Origin: Niabella agricola
GTDB taxonomy: Bacteria > Bacteroidota > Bacteroidia > Chitinophagales > Chitinophagaceae
Assembly: GCF_021538615.1 (NCBI RefSeq)
Contig: NZ_JAJHIZ010000003.1
Location: 1,860,001 to 1,924,000, forward strand
DNA: 64,000 nt
Direction of reading: 5' to 3'
Below, piece by piece: positions 17,873-25,839 of the stretch. The notes under the pieces are model-generated. The model was not told the origin of the DNA. It saw only the letters and a program-made list of their open reading frames with translations, and searched no databases. The position numbers and the translations under genes were made by a program. The number at the start of each line of letters is the position of its first letter. Position 1 is the first letter of the stretch.

Positions 17873-19285
17873 ATGAAACTGAAACTATTTTTATTTGCGC
17901 TTATCGCAGCGTGCTTGTCGATACCGGCGCTGTCGCAGGTTCCCCTACAATTTGCATTCCAGGGCGTGGCCCGTAACAGCAACGGGCAAGCCGCAGCCAA
18001 TCAAAAAGTATCGGTGCGCTTTACCATACACCAGGGTGCCGAAACCGGTGGCCAGGTGTTCCAGGAAACCCACGCTCCTACCACCAATGCTGCTGGTGTA
18101 TTCAATGTGGTTATTGGTAGCAAAACAGCCTTCCCCAATACCCTGAACTGGAGTAATAATGTAGCGTACTATTTACAGGTAGAAATAGATCCGGCAGGCG
18201 GCAGCTCCTATGCTACGATCAGTACCAGCCAGCTGCTTAGCGTACCCTATGCTATTGCAGCCAGCCGCCTGGTGGCAACGGGCTCCACCGTCCTGTCTGC
18301 CACCGGAACCACCATCGGCTCTTCCGGCAACAAAGCGCTTGCAGCCAATGCTACGGCAATGGGGTATAATACTATGGCATCCGGAGAGTCGGCTCTTTCA
18401 ATAGGGGGCAATACCCAGGCATCGGGCAATTATTCATTTGCCATGGGACTTGGTACGGAGGCATCGGGCCCCACTTCTTTTTCCGCGGGAAGTGATTCAA
18501 GAGCCACCTCCAACAATGCCATTGCCATGGGCCTGAATACCGAAGCCACCGGACTGAACACCTTTGCCGCCGGGCCTTACAGCCGGGCTACAAGTCTGGC
18601 AGCAGTTGCCGTAGGCTATAAGAGCGTAGCAGCCGGTACATACACAATGGCTGTGGGCTCCGATGTATTGGCCGACGGTGATTATTCAACCGCCATGGGC
18701 AATAACGTAAAAACAGGGACTTTTAAAGGAGCCTTCATCATTGGCGATTACCGCCCCATCTATACAACAAGCAATTCCGCAGAGAACCAGATGGTCATGC
18801 GCTTTGGCGGCGGGTACCGGTTTTATACCGGAACCAACGGCTTTGGCAACGGCTCGGGCGTTTCCCTGGATCCTAACGGCAATAGCTGGGCCAGTATTTC
18901 TGACAGTACCAAAAAAGAAAATTACCGGCAACCCAATGGTGCAGTTTTTCTTTCCAAAATAAAAGGTATGAAACTGGGCAGCTGGAATTATAAAGGGCAG
19001 GAGAAACAGCAATACCGGCACTATGGTCCCATGGCACAGGAGTTTCATAGCCTGTTTGGCAATGATGGCGTGGGCACCGTCGGCAACGATACCACCATTG
19101 CCAGTGCAGATATTGACGGCGTGATGATGATCGCCCTGCAGGCGCTCACAAAACAGACAGAAGCACTGGAAAACAGGATAAGGCAGACAGAAACATTACA
19201 AAACCAGGTAAAACAATTAGCGGGAGCCAATCAACAACTGCAAAAAAGAGTACAACAGCTGGAAGCCACAATAAAAGAAAAATAA
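17873..19285 (+). CDS. Secreted protein with YadA-head-like repeats and S74 chaperone domain (copy 1)
   Basis: 470 residues with a signal peptide (cleavage near ALSQ). An N-terminal beta domain shared by all four copies follows (FAFQGVARNSNGQ, VSVRFTIHQGAETGGQVFQE, YYLQVEIDPAGGSSY, LLSVPYAIAA). Then comes a run of about 14-residue head-type repeats (ATAMGYNTMASGESAL, YSFAMGLGTEASGP) like those of trimeric adhesins. The C-terminal region SWASISDSTKKENY, with the likely autocleavage Ser near 343, and YRHYGPMAQEFHSLFG match the endosialidase/tail-fibre intramolecular chaperone (peptidase S74). A coiled coil ends the chain. No membrane anchor is visible. First gene of a four-gene unit (gaps of 10, 10 and 13 bp). 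Confidence 0.85.
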   Translation: MKLKLFLFALIAACLSIPALSQVPLQFAFQGVARNSNGQAAANQKVSVRFTIHQGAETGGQVFQETHAPTTNAAGVFNVVIGSKTAFPNTLNWSNNVAYYLQVEIDPAGGSSYATISTSQLLSVPYAIAASRLVATGSTVLSATGTTIGSSGNKALAANATAMGYNTMASGESALSIGGNTQASGNYSFAMGLGTEASGPTSFSAGSDSRATSNNAIAMGLNTEATGLNTFAAGPYSRATSLAAVAVGYKSVAAGTYTMAVGSDVLADGDYSTAMGNNVKTGTFKGAFIIGDYRPIYTTSNSAENQMVMRFGGGYRFYTGTNGFGNGSGVSLDPNGNSWASISDSTKKENYRQPNGAVFLSKIKGMKLGSWNYKGQEKQQYRHYGPMAQEFHSLFGNDGVGTVGNDTTIASADIDGVMMIALQALTKQTEALENRIRQTETLQNQVKQLAGANQQLQKRVQQLEATIKEK

Positions 19286-19295
19286 ACCAACTATA

Positions 19296-20621
19296 ATGAA
19301 GCTTCAATTATTTTTAATCCTTCTCATGATCGCTGGTCTGTCAACGAATGTGAGGGCACAGGTGCCGAAACAATTTGCATTCCAGGGCGTGGCCCGCAAC
19401 AGTAACGGGCAAGCAGTAGCCAATAAAGCAATTTCCGTACGGTTCACCATCCACCAGGGAGCCGAAACCGGCGGCCAGGTGTTCCAGGAAACCCATAATC
19501 CAACTACCAACGCTTCCGGCGTATTCAATGTGGCCATCGGCAGTAAGAGCACCAGCATACTCCAGAATATGTTTCAAAGTATTAACTGGAGCAATGCAGT
19601 AGCCTATTACCTGCAGGTAGAAATAGATCCTGCCGGTGGCAGTGCCTTTGTTACCGTCAGCACTACCCAATTGCTTAGTGTCCCGTACGCTTTTGCAGCA
19701 GCCAGGTTGGTGGCATCCGGGTCCACCGTTTTATCTGTAACCGGCAGCACCATGGGTGAGGGAACCAGTGCTATGGGAAACAATGCACTGGCGATCGGGT
19801 CGGGTACTACGGCAGCGGGTGATCAATCTTTTGCCGGGGGTATCGGCTCCCGTGCCACAAACGACGGCGCTGTTGCCATAGGACGCGGCAACAAGGCTAC
19901 CGGAATAAACACGATAGCACTTGGCAGGTTTGTTGAGGTTCCCGGCAATTTCTCAACCGCCATAGGAAACTATACCAACGTCGCAGGTGGTTCTGCTATC
20001 GCTATTGGCAACAATGTTGAAGCCAATGCCGACTATTCGTTTGTCATTGGGAATGGTGCAGCAGCCAGGCACACCGGAGCTTTCATTATTGCAGATTTCC
20101 GCCCGAATATGGCACTTTTACCCAGCAGCAGTGCTGCCGACAATGAAATGACCATGCGTTTTGGTGGCGGCTACCGGCTTTTTACATCACCAACCGGCGA
20201 TGGCAGCACCGCCGGTGTTACCCTGGGGGCCAACGGTAACAGCTGGGCCAGTATATCCGATAGCACAAAAAAAGAAAATTACCAAGCCACCAACGGCGCC
20301 GCGTTACTCTCCAAAATAAAAGGCATGAAGCTGGGCAGCTGGAACTACAAGGGCCAGGACAAACAGCAGTATCGCCATTACGGCCCCATGGCCCAGGAAT
20401 TCCACAGCCTGTTTGGCCATGATGGCGTGGGCACCATCGGCAACGATACCACCATTGCCAGCGCGGATATCGATGGCGTAATGATGATTGCCTTGCAAAC
20501 ACTGACCAAACAAGCTGAAGCACTGGAAAACCGGGTAAGGCAGGTAGAACAATTAGCAGCAGCCAATAAAAAATTACAGCGCAGGCTGCAACAGTTAGAA
20601 GCAACAAGAAAACAAAAATAA
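19296..20621 (+). CDS. Secreted YadA-head/S74 protein (copy 2)
   Basis: 441 residues with the same plan as copy 1: a signal peptide ending near VRAQ, the FAFQGVARNSNGQ domain, and head-type repeats (GNNALAIGSGTTAAGDQSF, ATNDGAVAIGRGNKATGIN). The S74 domain (ISDSTKKENYQATNGAALLS, YRHYGPMAQEFHSLFG) and a C-terminal coiled coil follow. The N-terminal domain and S74 region are nearly identical to those of the neighbours, while the repeat region differs in length and sequence. That is the pattern expected when the exposed part diversifies, or when conserved ends recombine. The S74 domain is predicted to guide trimer folding and may cleave itself off. Confidence 0.85.
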   Translation: MKLQLFLILLMIAGLSTNVRAQVPKQFAFQGVARNSNGQAVANKAISVRFTIHQGAETGGQVFQETHNPTTNASGVFNVAIGSKSTSILQNMFQSINWSNAVAYYLQVEIDPAGGSAFVTVSTTQLLSVPYAFAAARLVASGSTVLSVTGSTMGEGTSAMGNNALAIGSGTTAAGDQSFAGGIGSRATNDGAVAIGRGNKATGINTIALGRFVEVPGNFSTAIGNYTNVAGGSAIAIGNNVEANADYSFVIGNGAAARHTGAFIIADFRPNMALLPSSSAADNEMTMRFGGGYRLFTSPTGDGSTAGVTLGANGNSWASISDSTKKENYQATNGAALLSKIKGMKLGSWNYKGQDKQQYRHYGPMAQEFHSLFGHDGVGTIGNDTTIASADIDGVMMIALQTLTKQAEALENRVRQVEQLAAANKKLQRRLQQLEATRKQK

Positions 20622-20631
20622 TCCAACCACA

Positions 20632-21861
20632 ATGAAACTGAATTTATTCTTACTCCTTCTCCTGACCATGGGTTGGTCAGTGACCGCCACAGCGCAGGTA
20701 CCCACGGCATTTGCGTTCCAGGGCGTGGCCCGCAATACGAACGGACAAGCCGCAGCCAATAAGACGGTTTCTGTTCGGTTCACCATCCACCAGGGAGCAG
20801 AAACCGGTGGACAGGTGTTCCAGGAAACCCATAATCCCACGACCAATGGCGCCGGTGTATTCAATGTGGCCATCGGCAGTAAGAGCGCCGGCACTTTTCA
20901 GGATATGTTTCAAAATATTAACTGGAGCAACGCAGTGGCCTATTATCTGCAGGTAGAAATAGACCCGGCAGGCGGCAGTAGCTTCACGACCATCAGCACC
21001 ACCCAATTGCTTAGTGTACCTTACGCTTTTGCAGCAGGCAGGTTGGTGGCACAGGGTTCTACCGTTTTATCCTATACAGGTACTACTATCGGATCTTCCA
21101 GCAACAAAGCACTGGCAAGCGAAGCTGTCGCTATTGGTTATAACGCGGAGGCCAGCGCGTTACTTGCTTTTGCTGCGGGAAAAGAGGTTAAAGCCACAGG
21201 GATAGAATCGTTTGCCATGGGCAGTAATGTGGAAGCTACTGCAGGCGCCGCCAGGGCCTTTGGCTTCGACGCACATGCTACAGGCACTTATTCAACCGCC
21301 CTGGGTAATAATGTAACCACCAATTCATTCAAAGGTTCCTTTATTATCGGCGATTACAGACCCTCCTGGAGCACCGGGAATACAGCCGAAAATCAAATGG
21401 CGATGCGCTTTGGTGGAGGATACCGGTTTTATACGGGAACCGCAGGTAACGGTTTTGGCATCGGCGTTTCACTGGATCCCAACGGCAATAGCTGGGCCAG
21501 TATATCCGACAGTACAAAGAAAGAAAATTATTCAGCTGCAAACGGCTCCACGTTTCTCTCCAAAATAAAAGGCATGAAGCTGGGCAGCTGGAACTACAAG
21601 GGACAGAACAAACAACTGTACCGGCATTACGGTCCCATGGCGCAGGAATTTCACAGCCTGTTTGGCAATGATGGCGTGGGCATCATCGGCAATGATACCA
21701 CTATTGCCGGCGCCGACATCGACGGTGTAATGATGATCGCATTGCAAACGTTGGCAAAGCAAACAGAAACATTACAACACCAGGTAAAACAATTAGCGGA
21801 AGCCAATAAAAAACTGCAGCAACGCGTAGCGCAACTGGCAGCCACCAAAAAAGAACATTAA
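20632..21861 (+). CDS. Secreted YadA-head/S74 protein (copy 3)
   Basis: 409 residues, the shortest copy, because the head-repeat region is reduced to about five units (ALASEAVAIGYNAEASALLA, GIESFAMGSNVEATAG). Signal peptide, FAFQGVARNTNGQ domain, S74 region (ISDSTKKENYSAANGSTFLS, YRHYGPMAQEFHSLFG) and terminal coiled coil (LQHQVKQLAEANKKLQQRV) are retained. Ten bp from copy 2 and 13 bp before the FN3-hairpin gene, so all four are probably cotranscribed. Confidence 0.85.
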   Translation: MKLNLFLLLLLTMGWSVTATAQVPTAFAFQGVARNTNGQAAANKTVSVRFTIHQGAETGGQVFQETHNPTTNGAGVFNVAIGSKSAGTFQDMFQNINWSNAVAYYLQVEIDPAGGSSFTTISTTQLLSVPYAFAAGRLVAQGSTVLSYTGTTIGSSSNKALASEAVAIGYNAEASALLAFAAGKEVKATGIESFAMGSNVEATAGAARAFGFDAHATGTYSTALGNNVTTNSFKGSFIIGDYRPSWSTGNTAENQMAMRFGGGYRFYTGTAGNGFGIGVSLDPNGNSWASISDSTKKENYSAANGSTFLSKIKGMKLGSWNYKGQNKQLYRHYGPMAQEFHSLFGNDGVGIIGNDTTIAGADIDGVMMIALQTLAKQTETLQHQVKQLAEANKKLQQRVAQLAATKKEH

Positions 21862-21874
21862 AAATCCATTCCAC

Positions 21875-22498
21875 ATGAAAAAAATAGTTATCGTAGCAAT
21901 ATGCTGCATCATCCATATAAGCGTTTGGGCACAGGCCGGATCGGGCAGCATCTATGGCGCCTCCGGGAGCGGCACAGCCGGAGAAACCTCCGTCGATTGG
22001 GTGCTGGGCTCCTTATCTACAGACGGAGGTCCGGGGGCCATTGCCCTTCCCGTACAGTTTGGTGCCATCAGCGCCACCATTACCAATAAACAGCTCCTGG
22101 TAAAATGGATCACCGAAACAGAAATGAATAATGATCATTTTGACATTGAGGTTTCTCCGGACGGTACACATTTTAAAAGGATCGCCTCCGTAGTATCAAA
22201 GGCGCCGGAGGGGCATTCGGCAACACCCCTCGAATATGAGTACCGGTCGGAGCAGGCTCAGATAGCGCTGGCATTGGCATTCGGAATGCTTTGCTGCACC
22301 GCCCTGTTCTCAAAGCGAAGAAAATGGCACTACCTACCGGCGGTCGTCATCCTGCAGGCTGTTGCCATCCTATCCGGCTGCTCCAAAAAAGATCTGAAAA
22401 TAACAACAGAAATACCCAACCAGTACCTGCGTATCGCACAGGTAGATAAAGACGGTATAAAAGTATATAGCAAGGTAGTAAAAATCACCGGAGAATGA
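21875..22498 (+). CDS. FN3-like secreted protein interrupted by a membrane hairpin and internal lipobox (copy 1)
   Basis: 207 residues. A signal peptide is followed by a motif like those at the start of T9SS cargo (GASGSGTAG, SVDWVLGSLSTDG) and an FN3-like start (IALPVQFGAISATITNKQLL, ITETEMNNDHFDIEVSPDG). The expected closing strand, YLRIAQVDKDGIKVYSKVVK, comes only after a ~50-residue insert. The insert has a hydrophobic helix (~128-145), a basic turn (KRRK), and a second hydrophobic helix ending LSGC-SKKD at Cys169, which reads exactly like a lipoprotein signal peptide. Its paralogue at 24213 has the same plan. Function unknown. Confidence 0.75.
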   Translation: MKKIVIVAICCIIHISVWAQAGSGSIYGASGSGTAGETSVDWVLGSLSTDGGPGAIALPVQFGAISATITNKQLLVKWITETEMNNDHFDIEVSPDGTHFKRIASVVSKAPEGHSATPLEYEYRSEQAQIALALAFGMLCCTALFSKRRKWHYLPAVVILQAVAILSGCSKKDLKITTEIPNQYLRIAQVDKDGIKVYSKVVKITGE

Positions 22499-22525
22499 TC
22501 CGTACCCTTTTAAATATTAGCTGAA

Positions 22526-22554
22526 AACCGGGGCAGTCATGCTCCGGTTTTTTT
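22526..22554 (+). terminator. Intrinsic terminator of the first surface operon
   Basis: Stem AACCGGGGCA (22526-22535) pairs with TGCTCCGGTT (22540-22549) through one G-U pair, with loop GTCA and seven T. It ends the unit 17873-22498. Confidence 0.85.
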
Positions 22555-22685
22555 GTCTGGTTATGCCAGCACTTCAACCCCGAAAATCTACATCTAAATG
22601 GAAAATCCGGCACTTGCTTTCAATAAATTTCCCGTCCCCTGAGCAGGGATCTAGCTTCGTTGCTTATTCAGCAAAAACAAATACA

Positions 22686-24116
22686 ATGAAATTGAAACTA
22701 TTCCTGCTTCTTTCAGCCATTGGCCTGGTTATAACAGGTAAGGCACAAGTTCCTGCAAAATTTGCCTTCCAGGGTCTGGCCCGCAACAGCAGCGGGCAGG
22801 CCGTTGCCAATAAAGCCATCTCCGTACGGTTCACCATTCATGAAGGTTCGGAAGCCGGTGCAACGGTATTCCAGGAAACACATACCCCCACTACCAATGC
22901 CAACGGTGTATTTAATGTAGCCGTAGGTAGCGGAGTGGCGGGTGGCGGAGCTGAAAACCTGATAACAATAAAATGGGCTGCCGCTACCTATTATCTACAG
23001 GTGGAAATAGACCCGGCTGGTGGCAGCGCCTATACCACCATCAGCACCAGTCAGCTACTCAGCGTACCCTATGCGATTTGGGCCGGGCGGGTGGCCGTGC
23101 CTTTCTCAACGGTTACTGAATTTACCGGCGCCACCCTGAACGGAGCAAGCAATAAAGCCCTTGCTGAAATGGCCACGGCAATGGGTAATTTTACCACCGC
23201 CTCAGGTACGGGGGCCGTTGCGATGGGCATAGGCACCACCGCATCCGGAATAGTATCTACCAGCATGGGAAACGCTACAAAAGCCACGGGCGATTATGCA
23301 CTCGCCACCGGCTCCAGTACCGAAGCTTCTGGTGAAGCTTCATTGACTGCTGGAAAAGGGAGCAAGGCTACCAATGCCAATGCTGTTGCAATGGGGAATG
23401 AAGCGCAGGCTAACGGGAACACCTCATTCGCCCTGGGTTCGCAATCCATTGCTTCGGCATCCTCATCATTTGCAATAGGGTCTGCAGTAACCGCATCCGG
23501 ACAAAATGCGCTGGCATTAGGCTATTATACTGTCGCAAACGGTGCGCGCTCTACTGCCATGGGTAGCTATGTAAGTACCAACGGTTATGGCGGCTCTTTT
23601 ATTATTGGAGATAACAGGTCTGTTGCCCTTAACAGCAGTGCCGCTAATCAAATGACCATGCGCTTCGCAGGCGGCTACCGGCTTTTTACATCACCAACCG
23701 GCGATGGCAGCACAGTCGGTGTTACCCTGGGGGCAAACAGCAATAGCTGGTCCAGTATATCCGACAGCACAAAAAAAGAAAACTATTTAGCAGCAAACGG
23801 CGCAGCCTTTCTTTCCAAAATAAAGGGCATGAAACTGGGCAGCTGGAATTACAAAGGACAGGATAAAGCGCAGTACCGTCACTACGGACCTATGGCACAG
23901 GAATTTTACAGCCTCTTCGGCAATGACGGCACCGGCATCATCGGCAACGACACCACCATTGCCAGCGCCGATATCGATGGGGTAATGATGATTGCATTGC
24001 AGGCCCTGATCAAAGAATCAGCAGCAATGAGACAGCAGGTAACGCAATTGAATGAAGCCAATAAAGCACTCCTGAAACGGGTGCAACAACTGGAAGCCGC
24101 AAGAAAAGAAAACTGA
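22686..24116 (+). CDS. Secreted YadA-head/S74 protein (copy 4)
   Basis: 476 residues from ATG 22686 (MKLKLFLLLSAIGLVITGKA), chosen because the signal peptide matches the other copies. The in-frame ATG at 22539 lies over the terminator of the previous operon. It has the FAFQGLARNSSGQ domain and the longest repeat block (ATAMGNFTTASGTGAVAMG through ALALGYYTVANGARSTAMG). S74 (ISDSTKKENYLAANGAAFLS, YRHYGPMAQEFYSLFG) and a coiled coil follow. It opens a second cassette with the same order as the first: S74 protein, then FN3-hairpin protein. Confidence 0.85.
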   Translation: MKLKLFLLLSAIGLVITGKAQVPAKFAFQGLARNSSGQAVANKAISVRFTIHEGSEAGATVFQETHTPTTNANGVFNVAVGSGVAGGGAENLITIKWAAATYYLQVEIDPAGGSAYTTISTSQLLSVPYAIWAGRVAVPFSTVTEFTGATLNGASNKALAEMATAMGNFTTASGTGAVAMGIGTTASGIVSTSMGNATKATGDYALATGSSTEASGEASLTAGKGSKATNANAVAMGNEAQANGNTSFALGSQSIASASSSFAIGSAVTASGQNALALGYYTVANGARSTAMGSYVSTNGYGGSFIIGDNRSVALNSSAANQMTMRFAGGYRLFTSPTGDGSTVGVTLGANSNSWSSISDSTKKENYLAANGAAFLSKIKGMKLGSWNYKGQDKAQYRHYGPMAQEFYSLFGNDGTGIIGNDTTIASADIDGVMMIALQALIKESAAMRQQVTQLNEANKALLKRVQQLEAARKEN

Positions 24117-24212
24117 CCTTCCGATAAAATCAGGATAAAGCCCTGGAGACTGCTGATCAATTCAGTGCCTCCACAAATCATGGATTAACATGTCCATACA
24201 ATATCAAACACA

Positions 24213-24833
24213 ATGAAACGGAAATTACTTTTATTACTTCTTACAATAACAGGCCTGTCTATGGCTGCTGGAGCCCAGGGAACACTTTATTCCGCCTCCG
24301 GAAGCGGTAATGCGGGAGCCACCTCTATCGACTGGGTACTGGGATCTCTATCAACAGACGGAGGACCCGGCGCCATTGCGCTCCCTGTACAGTTTGGCAC
24401 CATCACTGCTTCCATGAAGAACCAACAACTCCTGGTGCAATGGACCACCGAAACAGAAATGAATAATGATCATTTTGATATTGAAGTTTCAAAGGATGGT
24501 ACACTGTTCAAGAAACTGGCTTCAGTGGTCTCAAAGGCTCCTGAAGGTGTTTCAAACGCTACACTGGAGTATCAATATGAAACGGGTCCGGGGGAATTGA
24601 TGGTGGTATTGGGATTGGGCCTTCTTTGTTTTACCCTTCGAGTTTCAAAGAACAGGGTCCAAAAAGCAATTATGGTTTTTGCCACCTTTGTTGCTATTGC
24701 TTTCATTGCCAGTTGCAATAAAAAAGACTTTGCAATAAAGACAACCAATTCTGAATTATACCTGCGTATTACACAGGTAGATAAAGATGGTACCAAAGCC
24801 TATAGTAAGGTCATTAAAGTAATACAGGATTAA
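24213..24833 (+). CDS. FN3-like secreted protein with membrane hairpin and internal lipobox (copy 2)
   Basis: 206 residues, a clear paralogue of 21875-22498. Signal peptide, SASGSGNAGATSIDWVLGSL, FN3 start (LPVQFGTITASMKNQQLL, TETEMNNDHFDIEVSKDG), hydrophobic helix (MVVLGLGLLCFTL), basic turn (RVSKNRVQK), and a second helix ending FIASC-NKKD at Cys168. Last comes the FN3-like closing strand YLRITQVDKDGTKAYSKVIK. The insert differs strongly in sequence from copy 1 but keeps both helices, the positive turn and the lipobox, so the plan is under selection. It follows S74 copy 4. Confidence 0.75.
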   Translation: MKRKLLLLLLTITGLSMAAGAQGTLYSASGSGNAGATSIDWVLGSLSTDGGPGAIALPVQFGTITASMKNQQLLVQWTTETEMNNDHFDIEVSKDGTLFKKLASVVSKAPEGVSNATLEYQYETGPGELMVVLGLGLLCFTLRVSKNRVQKAIMVFATFVAIAFIASCNKKDFAIKTTNSELYLRITQVDKDGTKAYSKVIKVIQD

Positions 24834-24864
24834 TAAAAAGTAACCAATGTATAAAAACAGCATC

Positions 24865-25623
24865 ATGAAAAATTTATTGATCGTACTGCTGACCGCAGCA
24901 ATGTTCGGCTGTAAAAAAGAAAAAGTTCCGGTACCGGAAGAAAAGGCTCTTTCATTACAGATTGCGGAAATGCAATATAGCCTTAATGGCCAAACTCCTG
25001 AAGTTACTAACATAACCTATGATGCACAGGGGCGGATCAGTGCGTATACCAAAGGAGACAAAAAGTATCTCTTTAACTACAAAACACCTACTACACTACA
25101 GGTAAACCGTTATAAAATCAGTGACAACACCCTGACACAAACGATTAATTGTATTCTAAATGCAGCGGGCGCTATTATAACGGAAGAATATAGGGACGTA
25201 CCCAATAACGCCGTTATTTATACTTATCAGTATAGCTACAACATCGATGGCTACCTTGTCCTTGTTGAAGGTTTTAGCAGTAGCAGCACGCACCAAGTGG
25301 AATTCCTGTACAGCAACGGACAGCTCATGCAAGCAAAATACTATAACGACAACGTGTATAAGTCCATTGCGCATTTCAAATACGATACATCCATTGCAGA
25401 TAAAACAAACCTTCCCTATTGGTGGAACTGGCCTTCATCCACCCTTTTTGGAAAGCCTCAGCAATACGCGCTGGTTGAAACAAAAGAATTTGATATGGCT
25501 AACAAACCGGTACAGCACTGGACCAACAGCTTTCTGTATGACGCGACTGCAAAAGTTTTGACGGAAACCAGGCAGTCGCAATTGAACAATAATGTGCAGC
25601 AATTACGATACCGCTTTCAATAA
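24865..25623 (+). CDS. Lipoprotein of unknown function
   Basis: 252 residues from ATG 24865 (MKNLLIVLLTAAMFGCKKEK). The start at 24847 adds six residues before the signal peptide and is less likely. The lipobox MFGC predicts lipidation at Cys16. The mature part has repeated YD/Y-rich strands (ITYDAQGRISAYTKGDKKYL, YSYNIDGYLVLVEGFSSS, FLYSNGQLMQAKYYNDN) reminiscent of RHS/YD-like or DUF4595-like beta proteins common in Bacteroidota. It is the last gene of the second surface cassette. Confidence 0.75.
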   Translation: MKNLLIVLLTAAMFGCKKEKVPVPEEKALSLQIAEMQYSLNGQTPEVTNITYDAQGRISAYTKGDKKYLFNYKTPTTLQVNRYKISDNTLTQTINCILNAAGAIITEEYRDVPNNAVIYTYQYSYNIDGYLVLVEGFSSSSTHQVEFLYSNGQLMQAKYYNDNVYKSIAHFKYDTSIADKTNLPYWWNWPSSTLFGKPQQYALVETKEFDMANKPVQHWTNSFLYDATAKVLTETRQSQLNNNVQQLRYRFQ

Positions 25624-25652
25624 TGGTTGCCAGCAAGCTTTCGGACAAGAGT

Positions 25653-25782
25653 GCATTCCAAATTGTCGCGCCAAACAGATACCCTTATCATATGTCACCC
25701 CGAGCGAAGCCGGGGGGTCTCTTTCTATATCATGAGATGCCTCCGCTACGGTTGGCATGACGATAGCGACAACTTGGAATGC
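25653..25782. mobile_element. Palindromic MITE/REP-like element
   Basis: Terminal inverted repeats of 17 bp with one mismatch (GCATTCCAAATTGTCGC at 25653-25669 against its complement at 25766-25782) enclose an inner imperfect hairpin. The inner arms, 25694-25721 and 25734-25761, contain GTCACCCCGAGCGAAGC and GGCATGAC. The element has no gene. Read through, it gives the CHPERSRGVS-type peptide often mis-annotated at the start of downstream genes. Confidence 0.7.
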
Positions 25783-25825
25783 GCCGCTCAGATAATAAGC
25801 CGGGAATTATTTTGGATTAAATTGG

Positions 25826-25833
25826 TAAATTTG
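25826..25833 (+). promoter_or_regulatory. Candidate -7 box (TAAATTTG) of the sensor kinase gene
   Basis: Exact TAnnTTTG match ending 6 bp before the ATG at 25840. The transcript would then be almost leaderless. No good -33 box is seen. Confidence 0.4.
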
Positions 25834-25839
25834 AGCAAT

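Noticed and set aside
17873..24116. True trimeric autotransporter adhesins (YadA type)
   Set aside because: Head-like repeats are present but there is no YadA membrane anchor; the C-terminus is an S74 chaperone domain and coiled coil.
25627..25839. N-terminal extension of the sensor kinase
   Set aside because: It is a translation of the palindromic element (CHPERSRGVS-type peptide) and stands before a proper signal peptide beginning at 25840.
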